NCBI RefSeq assembly: GCF_000187245.1 | Contig: NC_027860.1 | Location: forward strand, 1,451,571 to 1,515,570 | DNA from: Ogataea parapolymorpha DL-1 | Taxonomy: Eukaryota > Ascomycota > Pichiomycetes > Pichiales > Pichiaceae | Reading direction: 5' to 3' | DNA: 64,000 bases | Part shown: positions 9,612 to 18,281 of the stretch, one piece after another | Layout: each line of letters opens with the position of its first letter | How positions within the stretch are numbered: the first letter of the stretch is position 1 | The notes under the pieces: generated by a model | The model's input: only the letters and a program-made list of their open reading frames with translations | Database searches by the model: none | What the model was told of the DNA's origin: nothing | Position numbers and translations under genes: made by a program

Positions 9612-10850
9612 ATGAGATTTGCAAAGCAGACCTTTGTGCTTTTGCTCTTTGGTGTTCATGTTGTTGGTGGCCTTATCCCCCCAAAAGTCATGAAACCTTT
9701 TAATCACAAGGTGAGACCTCAAAATAAAGACAGTGCAACCGAATTTCTCAGTGAGCATCAGGACATTCCTCAATTAAGCATTTATAATTCTGAAATGAGT
9801 CACTACTCAAGCTCATTCGACAAGACCAAGTCTAGTGGCATTTTAATCACCAAAGAAGCGATGAATCAAGAACATTTCCGGAAACTCGGACTCAAAAAAG
9901 TAGCTGACGTCGCGCGCAGCTTTGATGTTGGTGGATTGTATCCTGATAGCGCAGCGCAGCCTATTGCATTCCCACCAGATACTCGAGCATTGTTTCTACT
10001 CAACACCCAAGCTGGGAAGCAAAATACAGATGGCTCAAACTTGCTTTTGAGTGTTCCCTTTGATATACATAAAGGTTATCAGCTGGTAGACTACAGTTTA
10101 TTGCTCCCATTCAAATATCTCAAATTGAGAAACGATCTTGCTAGTTTTTTGGGAACCTCGGCAAAAGAACAGAAGCAGGGTGTTTTGTATTACAACGCAA
10201 ACACAAAACTGGAAATTAGCCGACCTGTTTTCATTATGGTTTTTGCAGAGAACCCAGAACAGTCGAAATCGACTTTCTTTGATATTTTTGCAAAGGGATG
10301 GATCAAATTCCTAGGCTCTTTCGACCTGACTCATTCCGTCTTCTGTTCCGTGAAAGACCAGATCTCAAACACGTGTGTGAGCATCAACAACGATGGAAAT
10401 GCGATAAACGTCCAGCCCACGTTCTCCAATTCACAAATCGGATTCAATCATCTCTTCTCCACTCTTCAGAGAACGCAAAAGCGAGATGTTAAGAAGTCAG
10501 CACTCCAACCGCAGTTCCGTCAATTTGCAACATTTGCAAACTTCTCAAGACTTAATATCAATAACCCAGACGACCCGTTTAAAGCAGTTAAGATACAGGT
10601 GTCGGATCCTGGACTCCAAAGTAATAAAGAAAATTATAAGAACGGGTCTACTTGCAATTCGATAGACCAGAATGGTAATGAAGTTCACAATTCCACCAAG
10701 CTACCAGACGTTTCAATGAAGGACCTTTACCCTTCAGTGAGCGCGAAGTCCAACCGGCCACGCTCCCCTCAGTATTCACAGGTCATATTCCCTCAGTTGA
10801 GCAAGTATAACAAGAGAAGCCTGGAGGACTTTTTCCCAACCTTCGGTTGA
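9612..10850 (+). CDS. Unrecognised secreted protein with dibasic (kexin-type) sites
   Basis: I do not recognise this 412-residue product. The frame is open further upstream without an ATG that fits secretion. The ATG at 9612 places a clean signal peptide at the N-terminus (MRFAKQTFVLLLFGVHVVGG), so I chose it. The rest has no membrane segment and no GPI-type tail. The middle is moderately hydrophobic and globular-looking (for example YQLVDYSLLLPFKYLKL and VFIMVFAENPEQSKSTFF), with two cysteines in CSVKDQISNTC. The last 120 residues are polar and Asn/Ser/Pro-rich. Lys-Arg pairs occur at about residues 290-291 and 401-402. Cleavage by a Kex2-type protease at the second would release the C-terminal decapeptide SLEDFFPTFG. 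The stop TGA at 10848-10850 overlaps an ATG in the MCH1 frame, but MCH1 probably starts at 10949. Confidence 0.7.
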   Translation: MRFAKQTFVLLLFGVHVVGGLIPPKVMKPFNHKVRPQNKDSATEFLSEHQDIPQLSIYNSEMSHYSSSFDKTKSSGILITKEAMNQEHFRKLGLKKVADVARSFDVGGLYPDSAAQPIAFPPDTRALFLLNTQAGKQNTDGSNLLLSVPFDIHKGYQLVDYSLLLPFKYLKLRNDLASFLGTSAKEQKQGVLYYNANTKLEISRPVFIMVFAENPEQSKSTFFDIFAKGWIKFLGSFDLTHSVFCSVKDQISNTCVSINNDGNAINVQPTFSNSQIGFNHLFSTLQRTQKRDVKKSALQPQFRQFATFANFSRLNINNPDDPFKAVKIQVSDPGLQSNKENYKNGSTCNSIDQNGNEVHNSTKLPDVSMKDLYPSVSAKSNRPRSPQYSQVIFPQLSKYNKRSLEDFFPTFG

Positions 10851-10948
10851 TGGCTAGTATACTTAGTCCAGTATTTGAGTCGTGCAGAATCAGAAAAAAA
10901 ATACCTGGATCGAAGACTCACTCCGGGGTAATTTTATATTCTCGAATT

Positions 10949-12361
10949 ATGACACACTTGTCGTCATTGGAACACCACTTGACGTTACACATTCGACGCT
11001 TCCTTACCAAGCATTTCAAGAATGAAACCATAAGATTTTACTCCTTCCTTGTTGCGCTTTCTTCTTGCCTCCTGGTTGCCTCGGTGGTAACTTTCTCTAT
11101 TTTTACACCTCAGTTCATGGACAATCTAGATTACAACCAGTTCAGCATAAACATTGTGGGAGCGTGCATGGTAATGGGGCTCTATGTGACTCTACCAGTT
11201 TTGGGATATCTCAGTGACTCCCATGGACCTGTTCTGTTAGCTATGATCAGTTTGATTCTTTGTCCTGGATATTTTTTAGCTTCTGCAGCTTATGAGTACC
11301 GATTAAATTACTCATGGATGTGTCTAGCATTTTTCCTGATCGGATGCGGAACTTCGTCAGCGTACTTCTGCTCGCTGCTTACCTGCGCGAAAATCTATCC
11401 TGAACGAAAAGGCCTTAGCATATCGTTACCTGTGACATTTTATGGACTTTCTTCACTTGTTCTGGCAAATTTGTTTAAACTGCCGGTGTTCAAAACGACT
11501 ACAGGAGAAGTGGACATTCTCAAAGTATTCACAACATTGGCATTATTGTACTTGCTTTTGGGCATTTTCAATTGGATCTCTTCGATTATAGTCACCATAG
11601 AAAAAGAAGTCGTCTATCAGAAAATTCAAGGAGAATCCGAGCAGCGCGAAGAAGACATAGAAAATGATGAAAGCACACCGTTACTTAATAGTCAACTTCT
11701 GGAACCTGAGACACAGGGAACCAAGTTCAGACAGTTCTTGTCTAGCCCCTCCACAAAGCTTCTCTACATTGCGCTCTTCTTCCTAGCAGGACCATTGGAA
11801 ATATTTGTTACAAACTTGGGATCACTCACTGCAATGGTTGGTGATCTTTCCAAAAAGGATGTTGCTACGCAAGTAAACTACTTCAGTATGTTTTCGACCA
11901 TAACGAGACTTTTAATGGGTGCCGCAACCGACTTGCTGGGGACGGTCAAATCCACCACGCTATTACTGGTGTCCGGCATTGCTGTGGCTACGCTTTCATT
12001 TTTCTTGATTGCAATAGATTACAGTCACTTTTCCGTGATTACGAGTCTTGTTGGCATTGGATATGGGTCTGCATTCACCCTATTCCCAACTCTTATTGCC
12101 ACTGTGTGGGGAGTTGAAATTCTTGGGTCTACTTGGGGTTTATTCTTAAGTGCCCCAGCGTTTGGATCACTGGTGTTCGGTATGTTCTATGCTTTCGAAT
12201 TTGACAAGTATTGCGACATCAGTATTTCCAGCTGGAACGTATACTGCCTGACGTTTCCCTTTGTCTTGTTTGCTGCAGGATTTGCCCTGAGTGGTGTTCT
12301 CGTGTACCTCTGCTGGAGACTATACTGGCACACCTCGCACCTCACACTAGAAAATAATTAA
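10949..12361 (+). CDS. MCH1: MCH1-like major facilitator transporter
   Basis: Mch1 is an MFS protein of the monocarboxylate-transporter-like group, reported at the vacuolar membrane in S. cerevisiae; its substrate is not established. The frame is open from 10847 and has an ATG at 10850 that overlaps the upstream stop. The ATG at 10949 gives the family N-terminus (MTHLSSLEHHLTLHIRRFL), matching the short Mch1 start, so I prefer it (470 residues). About 12 hydrophobic segments are visible in two halves, separated by an acidic loop (EQREEDIENDESTPLL). Family-like stretches are LGYLSDSHGPVLLA, FCSLLTCAKIYPERKGLSISLP, GPLEIFVTNLGSLTAMV and LFPTLIATVWGVEILGSTWG. Confidence 0.85.
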   Translation: MTHLSSLEHHLTLHIRRFLTKHFKNETIRFYSFLVALSSCLLVASVVTFSIFTPQFMDNLDYNQFSINIVGACMVMGLYVTLPVLGYLSDSHGPVLLAMISLILCPGYFLASAAYEYRLNYSWMCLAFFLIGCGTSSAYFCSLLTCAKIYPERKGLSISLPVTFYGLSSLVLANLFKLPVFKTTTGEVDILKVFTTLALLYLLLGIFNWISSIIVTIEKEVVYQKIQGESEQREEDIENDESTPLLNSQLLEPETQGTKFRQFLSSPSTKLLYIALFFLAGPLEIFVTNLGSLTAMVGDLSKKDVATQVNYFSMFSTITRLLMGAATDLLGTVKSTTLLLVSGIAVATLSFFLIAIDYSHFSVITSLVGIGYGSAFTLFPTLIATVWGVEILGSTWGLFLSAPAFGSLVFGMFYAFEFDKYCDISISSWNVYCLTFPFVLFAAGFALSGVLVYLCWRLYWHTSHLTLENN

Positions 12362-12385
12362 ATTTAAAGAAACACTCAACGAGTA

Positions 12386-12820
12386 ATGAAAAATATAATA
12401 AGTGGGTCCGCTCGGGCTCCACAGTGGACATATATGCTGCGAGCCGGTAGACGACAGAAAACGCTTTTTTCTGGATTGGCCCGCGAAGTTTCACAGCGGA
12501 GATTCCAATCTCACAATGTAGAGGAAGAATATACGATGGACGTGAGCAATTTGCCAGCCCGATGGAATAACCTCCCCGGAGACACACAACAAGACATCAT
12601 CAACTATCTGAAGGTAAAACAAGAGTTTGGATGGACATACCTCACGCGAGACGAGAAACGAGCCATATACTACATCAGTTATGGTGAATGGGGCCCTCGT
12701 GATGCAAAAAGCATGGGAATTCCCGACCTAGTGTTCAAGATCATGTCCAGTTCCATTCTGTTTGGAGTTGTTGGCTTCACGCTGATCAACTACGCACGCG
12801 ATCAAACTAATGAGGAATGA
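12386..12820 (+). CDS. COX5: COX5-like cytochrome c oxidase subunit (COX IV family), short C-terminus
   Basis: This is the nuclear-encoded Cox5 (mammalian COX IV) subunit of respiratory complex IV. The 144-residue product has a basic presequence-like N-terminus. The matrix domain then shows NLPARWNNLPGDTQQDIINY, the EFGWTYLTRDEKRAIYYISYGEWGPR block (the family signature), and one membrane helix (VFKIMSSSILFGVVGFTLINYA). It stops at ARDQTNEE, so the intermembrane-space tail of about 30 residues usual in Cox5a/Cox5b (ending around NPWGGYSQ) is absent. No intron signal or frameshifted continuation is visible downstream. It is either a natural short form, a diverged paralogue, or a gene broken near its 3' end. 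It follows MCH1 on the same strand by 24 bp. Confidence 0.85.
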   Translation: MKNIISGSARAPQWTYMLRAGRRQKTLFSGLAREVSQRRFQSHNVEEEYTMDVSNLPARWNNLPGDTQQDIINYLKVKQEFGWTYLTRDEKRAIYYISYGEWGPRDAKSMGIPDLVFKIMSSSILFGVVGFTLINYARDQTNEE

Positions 12821-13168
12821 TTATGTCAGCTTAGGAGGCAGAGAAAACGTTGTATATATGTACTGCTAAAAATAGCTATCAGAACCACGTTACTACGATG
12901 CTCTGTAATCTGCTAAATCGAAATACTCACTAAAACGACGTTCAGACCCGGGCGCGATCTGTACAACGTAAACAAATCACGGATCGTCTATTGTTATGGC
13001 CATGCCGTACCTTTCTGCGACGCCTCGTTTGATGCGAGGGTGATTTTTTCTAAAAATTCTTCGACGCGCACGACTGCAAAAAAGTAGGCACAAGAAAGCA
13101 GAATAAAATACAAACAGTTTTTTAGGACTAGCAAAGGACATTTTTGTTTCACCATAGAGTATTAAAAG
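12821..13168. other. Promoter region of KRE6/SKN1
   Basis: This 348-bp gap holds no supported gene. It contains a TATATATG-type AT stretch near 12853, an ACGCGC core near 13063, and A-rich runs just before the KRE6-type ATG. None is strong enough to name a factor. Confidence 0.35.
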
Positions 13169-15124
13169 ATGGCGGCCCGTAACCTGACCTCCAGGTCCCC
13201 GCACATGGAGTCGAACTCCAGTGGGGGTTCCAGCACTGATCCGTTTAACCAGGAATACGAGCCACAGAGTTACGATGAGTCCTCATCCAATTCCAACGGT
13301 TCCAAATCACCAGAGGAAGGTAAGCAGTTCCTTGAGTATAACAACAGCTATCGCGACTCGACCTCATCCATAGTAAATCCATTTGGGTCCAACAACAACC
13401 TGAACACACAGCCTCTTGACTATGACAGATATCCACAAGGATTAACTGGCTCTCGTGCTGTTTCCATGGGCTCCACTGGCTCCCAACTAGAAGGTGTCCG
13501 TGCAAACCGTTACAGTGACGGTTCCTCGCAGCTGTCAGAGAAGTCTTCGAATCCATTTTTGGTGGACACAGATTTCTCTCCGTTTGGAGGGTATCCGGCC
13601 TCCTCTTTTCCCCTGCACATAGACGAGAAAGAGGAAGATGATTATTTACATAACCCAGATCCTATCGCCGATGCAGAGTATGACAAGCACAGATTCAGGA
13701 ATGATTTGAAAAGCATGGACAAGCGTTCTTTGAGTGCTCTTATAGGATGCATTCTCCTGGCTCTTGGCGCATTGTGTTTATTTGTTGTCTGGCCAGCTCT
13801 GACTTTCACAGGTGTTACAGACCACTTGGACTCTAAACCATACCATGACACGTATGTGCTTTTGACCGATTACGTTTATCCACAACTTAGTGCAATCAGA
13901 ACCTCTTTAGTCGATGAAGACACCCCGGAAAGTGCGAAAACGAGAACGGCAAAGGATGGCAGTTTGTGGAAGCTGGTGTTCAGTGATGAGTTTGCTGCAG
14001 AGGGTCGTACGTTCTACGATGGTGATGACCAATTTTGGTATGCTCCGGACTTCCATTATGATGCTACGAAGGATCTTGAATGGTATGACCCAGATGCGGT
14101 CACTACCAAAAACGGAACTCTCCAGCTTCGTATGGACGCTTACAAGAACCACAACTTGTTTTACAGATCGGGTATGTTGCATTCCTGGAACAGGATGTGT
14201 TTCACGCAAGGTGTTATGGAGGTCTCTGCAAAATTCCCCAATTATGGTAACGTTTCTGGTCTGTGGCCTGGTATGTGGTCTTTGGGAAATCTAGCTCGTC
14301 CTGGATACCAAGCAACAAGTGAAGGCGTGTGGCCTTTCTCCTACGAGGCATGCGATGCTGGAATTACTGCTAATCAATCTTCCTCAGATGGAATTTCTTA
14401 TCTTGCAGGTCAGAAGTTGAACAGTTGTACCTGTGATGGAGAAGACCACCCTAACCAGGGAACAGGCAGAGGAGCTCCTGAAATCGATATCATTGAAGGC
14501 GAAGTTGACACTGGTATTCGTAACGGTGTGGCATCTCAATCGTTCCAGACCGCTCCTATGGATATTTGGTACATGCCAGATTACAATTTCATCGAAATCC
14601 ACAATGCTTCGATTACTACTGTTAACACCTATTGCGGTGGTCCGTTCCAACAGGCCGTGTCCACAACCACCACATTAAATACCGCTTGGTACGAGCTGGG
14701 TGAAGGAACAAGATACTTCCAGAAGTACGCATATGAGTACCTCAATGACAACGACAGTGGATACATCAGATGGTTTGTTGGTGACAACCCAACTGCTACC
14801 CTTCACGCATATGCTCTTGCTCCAAACGGTAATATTGATTGGAGACGAATTTCTAAGGAGCCGATGTCTATGATTTTGAACTTTGGTATTTCGAACAATT
14901 GGGCTTACATCGATTGGCCTTCGATTGATTTCCCTGCAGTTATGGAGATTGACTACGTGAGAATCTACCAACCTAATGACTCTGTGAGTCTCACTTGCGA
15001 TCCCCAAGATTATCCAACTTACGACTACATCAAAAGCCACCCCACCGCATATGAAAATTGGAACCACACAACTTGGAAGAGTGCTGGTTACTCTTTTCCA
15101 AAGAACAAACTCACTGGCTGTTAA
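13169..15124 (+). CDS. KRE6: KRE6/SKN1, beta-1,6-glucan synthesis protein (GH16-like)
   Basis: Kre6 and Skn1 are type II membrane glycoproteins of the secretory pathway needed for beta-1,6-glucan in the cell wall. The 651-residue product has a long Ser/Asn/Gly-rich cytosolic region (about 1-185) and one membrane helix near 188-212 (LSALIGCILLALGALCLFVVW). A large lumenal GH16-like domain follows. Its signatures include GVMEVSAKFPNYGNVSGLWPG, SCTCDGEDHPNQGTGRGAPE, the EIDIIEGEVD motif that carries the acidic residues of GH16 enzymes, and NFGISNNWAYIDWPSIDFP. It is slightly shorter than Kre6 (720) and Skn1 (771), mainly in the N-terminus. Which of the two paralogues it matches is not decidable; a pre-duplication yeast often has one. 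It is convergent with URN1, 13 bp between stops. Confidence 0.93.
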   Translation: MAARNLTSRSPHMESNSSGGSSTDPFNQEYEPQSYDESSSNSNGSKSPEEGKQFLEYNNSYRDSTSSIVNPFGSNNNLNTQPLDYDRYPQGLTGSRAVSMGSTGSQLEGVRANRYSDGSSQLSEKSSNPFLVDTDFSPFGGYPASSFPLHIDEKEEDDYLHNPDPIADAEYDKHRFRNDLKSMDKRSLSALIGCILLALGALCLFVVWPALTFTGVTDHLDSKPYHDTYVLLTDYVYPQLSAIRTSLVDEDTPESAKTRTAKDGSLWKLVFSDEFAAEGRTFYDGDDQFWYAPDFHYDATKDLEWYDPDAVTTKNGTLQLRMDAYKNHNLFYRSGMLHSWNRMCFTQGVMEVSAKFPNYGNVSGLWPGMWSLGNLARPGYQATSEGVWPFSYEACDAGITANQSSSDGISYLAGQKLNSCTCDGEDHPNQGTGRGAPEIDIIEGEVDTGIRNGVASQSFQTAPMDIWYMPDYNFIEIHNASITTVNTYCGGPFQQAVSTTTTLNTAWYELGEGTRYFQKYAYEYLNDNDSGYIRWFVGDNPTATLHAYALAPNGNIDWRRISKEPMSMILNFGISNNWAYIDWPSIDFPAVMEIDYVRIYQPNDSVSLTCDPQDYPTYDYIKSHPTAYENWNHTTWKSAGYSFPKNKLTGC

Positions 15125-15137
15125 AAAATACGTGTTA

Positions 15138-16301
15138 TTATAAATTAGCTAGAAATTGTTCTAGTGCCGTGGATTGTTGTTGTTGGTCTAGGAAGTTGAA
15201 CTCCACGATTTCCCGGTTGATATTAAAGTTTGATTCGCGGAGAGCATCGAGCAGGTTTTGAGGCCTTTTGCTTTCCAGCTTACGAGCAAGAACTATAAGT
15301 TTCCCGCTTTTTCTAAGCGCGTGAAGCACAAACGCTATATGGTCGCTTTTTCGGAACTCGATGTATTTGTTGAAAATCTTGTTGCGCAACTTGTCTGACT
15401 CCAACCCCCGAAATTCAGGGGATTGTCTGAATTTGCGCTTAAACTCCAGATAATTATTCAATTTGACGTCGTTGTCGATGAGCAATTTGCAGAATTCTAT
15501 CACCGCCCTCGTGATAGGATCAATGTTGCTGTTCGACCGAGCGACCTGTGTACACCATTGGTCAAATAATGACCTTCGTTTTTCATCATCATCTATTTCA
15601 AAATAAATTGGATCGTTCATAAATTTATCGCACTCGAGGTCGTAGGAGGAATAAGGGTCCACCTCGTAGCGGGTTAACATGTTGTAGAATCGTTCCGCTA
15701 CTTCTGAGGAGCTTTCCTCATAATCATCCAAATCTGAAAGGTTTAGGCCTGCGGACGAGTCTTCCTCTGATGATGAGTCAGCTGACTCCTGGTCGGATAA
15801 ATTGGAAACCTGATTCTGAACTTCAGACAATTGGCTTTGAATTTCCGGACTCTGTTCCTTTTTTTCCAACTGCGGGTCTTCCAATTCACTACCGTCCTCA
15901 GTGTCGGACTCGTAACCAAGCATTATTCCTGTGCTGTCTGATGTATGTCGTTGTATCGGCGACAGCTCATCCTTATCATCTATTTTCTCGGATTCACCGT
16001 CTTCATCTTCAGAGCTGACAACCTCAATCTGTTTAACTGGGTGTCTTACGCCATGAAGAAGCTCGTTCAGGTCTTCAGCTTCCTTGTCTGTGATTTGTGC
16101 GCCCCTAGCGACTCCAAGTAATAAAAGTACCTGCTTTCTTTTATTCTTTAGTTCTTGCATTTCGCTGACACACTCATTTGGCAATTCCCAAACGGATGCC
16201 ACATGGTCCTTGTCAAAGTAGAATTTAAATCCACGATCAGTTATGACTAGTAGCCATCTCTCAGACAACGGCAGTTGGTATAAAGGTTTCCCGTAGTTCA
16301 T
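15138..16301 (-). CDS. URN1: URN1-like WW/FF-domain splicing-associated protein
   Basis: Urn1 is an FF-domain protein found with the U2/U5/U6 spliceosome. The 387-residue product starts with a WW-like segment (ERWLLVITDRGFKFYF to VWELP, about 14-40). The conserved KRKQVLLLLGVARG stretch follows, then a long acidic Ser/Glu/Asp-rich linker (about 90-200). An FF-domain-like region (FYNMLTRYEVDPYSSYDLEC, then RRSLFDQWC) begins near residue 206, and the C-terminus is helical and basic. The order matches S. cerevisiae Urn1 (YPR152C) except that the first WW domain seems to be missing. KRE6 (YPR159W) is close to URN1 in S. cerevisiae too, so neighbourhood supports the call. Confidence 0.8.
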   Translation of the reverse strand: MNYGKPLYQLPLSERWLLVITDRGFKFYFDKDHVASVWELPNECVSEMQELKNKRKQVLLLLGVARGAQITDKEAEDLNELLHGVRHPVKQIEVVSSEDEDGESEKIDDKDELSPIQRHTSDSTGIMLGYESDTEDGSELEDPQLEKKEQSPEIQSQLSEVQNQVSNLSDQESADSSSEEDSSAGLNLSDLDDYEESSSEVAERFYNMLTRYEVDPYSSYDLECDKFMNDPIYFEIDDDEKRRSLFDQWCTQVARSNSNIDPITRAVIEFCKLLIDNDVKLNNYLEFKRKFRQSPEFRGLESDKLRNKIFNKYIEFRKSDHIAFVLHALRKSGKLIVLARKLESKRPQNLLDALRESNFNINREIVEFNFLDQQQQSTALEQFLANL

Positions 16302-16340
16302 AACCTGTCATAATTAAATAATTTTTTTAATCTATATACA

Positions 16341-17900
16341 TTATTTCCACTCCAGGTATTCGCTACCATACTCGTTCGGCTTGGTTTTTCTGTCCAGAAC
16401 ATGCTTTACCTTGTAGAGCACGCCATTTCTGTGTCCATATCTGTGCAAGAAGTATTTGCCCGCTTCCTTGCCCGTGACAGAGTACTTTCTGTTGGAACCG
16501 TCCTCGCCTTTAACGTATTTTTCAATCTCAGCTTGAGTAGGGAGTCCCATCTGCCATGGATATTCGGCATAGTTAGGAATCAAGTCCGGACATTCAGGGA
16601 ATTTGGACACCTTGACGGCTTCAAGTGCTTCGATAGTCTCCTCCACAGGTAGCGCAGTGTCCTCTTGAGGCTCAAATGCATCCAAAGAAAGTAGTCCTTG
16701 GACCAGCTTATTTGGGACATCATTAACAGATGCGAATTTTGGCTTCACCTCTCTATCCTCTGGATTTTCGGACTTTCTGTTGATAAGGTTCTTCAAGATG
16801 TACTCGTTGAAATCGTTAGGTCTGTAATCAAGCATCATTTTAGATGCAGTCTTAAGCTCGTTGGTAAGCGCGTCATGGATGGTGGCTTGGCTGTTCGCAA
16901 CTAGCATGTTCCACGTCAATTTGAGCGAGATTTTCGATTTGGTCTTGAGTTTTTCGACAGTATTCAGTGCAAATTCACTACCGTCGTTGACAAGGGCCTC
17001 AATCACCTCTTCCACAGACTTGTGAGCTTGAGGGTCAAAGCAGGACTCAATCGTATCCAGTTCTTCAGCAGTATACTTGAACTGGTGTTGCGATGGGATT
17101 TGAACGGTAAACTCCTCAATGGCTTCGCTGATTAACTTGTAAAAGTCTTGGTTGGCAAAAACATTGCGTTTTTCGTCTTCTGCAAGTTCTGGAAGCTCCA
17201 ACGTAGTCAGCCTCTCGAGAAGTTCCTCGTGTCTGTGAGCAGGAACATAGTGGGTACCGTAGCCGGCAATCAGCGTGTCAATTCCAAAAAGCTCGTCTCC
17301 GGTCAACGAAAGGTAGTATCCCAAATTTCCGTCCAGTTTTGGTAACCAGAATGAGGTTCCCACATCACTAAAGAAGCCAATATTGGTTTCTGGCATGGCA
17401 AATCTGGTGTTTTCGCAAACAACTCTGAATGGGCCGTGAACAGACAGTCCGACTCCTCCTCCCATAACGATGCCTTTGACCAAAGACACCACAGGCTTGT
17501 TGTACACGGAGAGCAAATAGTTGAGGCTATACTCTTTCTCAAAGAATTCGACCGATTTCAATGGCTCCTTGTTCAAGTTGTATTTGGCACATTGAACAAC
17601 GTCGCCTCCAGAACAGAAAGCCTTGTCAGACTTGGAGTTGAGGATGATCATGTTGTTGGAGTTGGATCTGGAGAATTCGACCATTCGCGCAACAATCTCC
17701 TCACACATGTTCGTACTGAGGGCATTGAGCTTCTGAGGTCTGTTCAATGTGATGATCCGAGCCGTGTTTTTCACTTTGAATTCCACCTCTGGTGCCGCTG
17801 TCGAGTTCATTCTGCTTGCTAAAAGATGGGAATTGAGTGCCGCTAGACGAGGCACCTGTGATACCATTGCTGAGCGATGCAGTCGTTTAAGAGAGAGCAT
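16341..17900 (-). CDS. EHD3: EHD3, 3-hydroxyisobutyryl-CoA hydrolase, mitochondrial
   Basis: Ehd3 belongs to the enoyl-CoA hydratase/isomerase superfamily and hydrolyses 3-hydroxyisobutyryl-CoA in valine breakdown; it has also been linked to the small mitoribosomal subunit. The 519-residue product starts with a basic Ser/Leu-rich presequence (MLSLKRLHRSAMVSQVPRL). Crotonase motifs follow: ITLNRPQKLNALSTNM, the oxyanion-hole pair AFCSGGDV and GIVMGGGVGLSVHGPFRV, and FAMPETNIGFFSDVG with the catalytic Glu. A long helical C-terminal region typical of hydrolases of this type ends at YGSEYLEWK. The length is close to S. cerevisiae Ehd3 (500). Confidence 0.95.
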   Translation of the reverse strand: MLSLKRLHRSAMVSQVPRLAALNSHLLASRMNSTAAPEVEFKVKNTARIITLNRPQKLNALSTNMCEEIVARMVEFSRSNSNNMIILNSKSDKAFCSGGDVVQCAKYNLNKEPLKSVEFFEKEYSLNYLLSVYNKPVVSLVKGIVMGGGVGLSVHGPFRVVCENTRFAMPETNIGFFSDVGTSFWLPKLDGNLGYYLSLTGDELFGIDTLIAGYGTHYVPAHRHEELLERLTTLELPELAEDEKRNVFANQDFYKLISEAIEEFTVQIPSQHQFKYTAEELDTIESCFDPQAHKSVEEVIEALVNDGSEFALNTVEKLKTKSKISLKLTWNMLVANSQATIHDALTNELKTASKMMLDYRPNDFNEYILKNLINRKSENPEDREVKPKFASVNDVPNKLVQGLLSLDAFEPQEDTALPVEETIEALEAVKVSKFPECPDLIPNYAEYPWQMGLPTQAEIEKYVKGEDGSNRKYSVTGKEAGKYFLHRYGHRNGVLYKVKHVLDRKTKPNEYGSEYLEWK

Positions 17901-18281
17901 ACTGGAGAGGGGAACCGTGCAGGTAAGTCGGGTAATGTGTCGAGTAAATTTTTTATTTGTCGGTAGGGTAAACCCAACCTGGAGCTACGATACAGGGGGA
18001 CGAAGAAGCGTGGGCAGATTTGTGCTAGACATAGTAGCCACATTTATGCAGAGCTTTGCACGTTGCTACGAAAGTACTATTTTGGGCTGTTTGTTCCCCG
18101 TTTCTGCAACTTTAGTCTACTCTCACATGCTGCGCCTGATTCTGCGCATACATTTCCCGAGAACCCTACAGATTGCTCCAAATTTTTTTTGCTGTCTTGG
18201 GCACCCCTCGCACCTAATCGTATATCGTTTGAGAAATCGTATGAGATATACGTGTAGATCTGTCTTTCTCTAGCGATCGTC
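17901..18281. promoter_or_regulatory. Divergent promoter between EHD3 and DES1
   Basis: This 381-bp gap separates two divergent start codons. Short reading frames cross it on both strands, but none resembles a known protein, and the longest (from 17749, + strand) is antisense to EHD3. A T-rich tract lies at 18184-18190. No named factor site stands out. Confidence 0.4.

Noticed and set aside
10850..10948. Upstream ATG of MCH1 overlapping the previous stop codon
   Set aside because: The 33 extra residues do not fit the Mch1 N-terminus, whereas MTHLSSLEHHL at 10949 does.
17749..18273. 174-codon + strand ORF over the EHD3 start and promoter
   Set aside because: It is antisense to the EHD3 presequence region, has no ATG-context or family support, and ends in the DES1 promoter.
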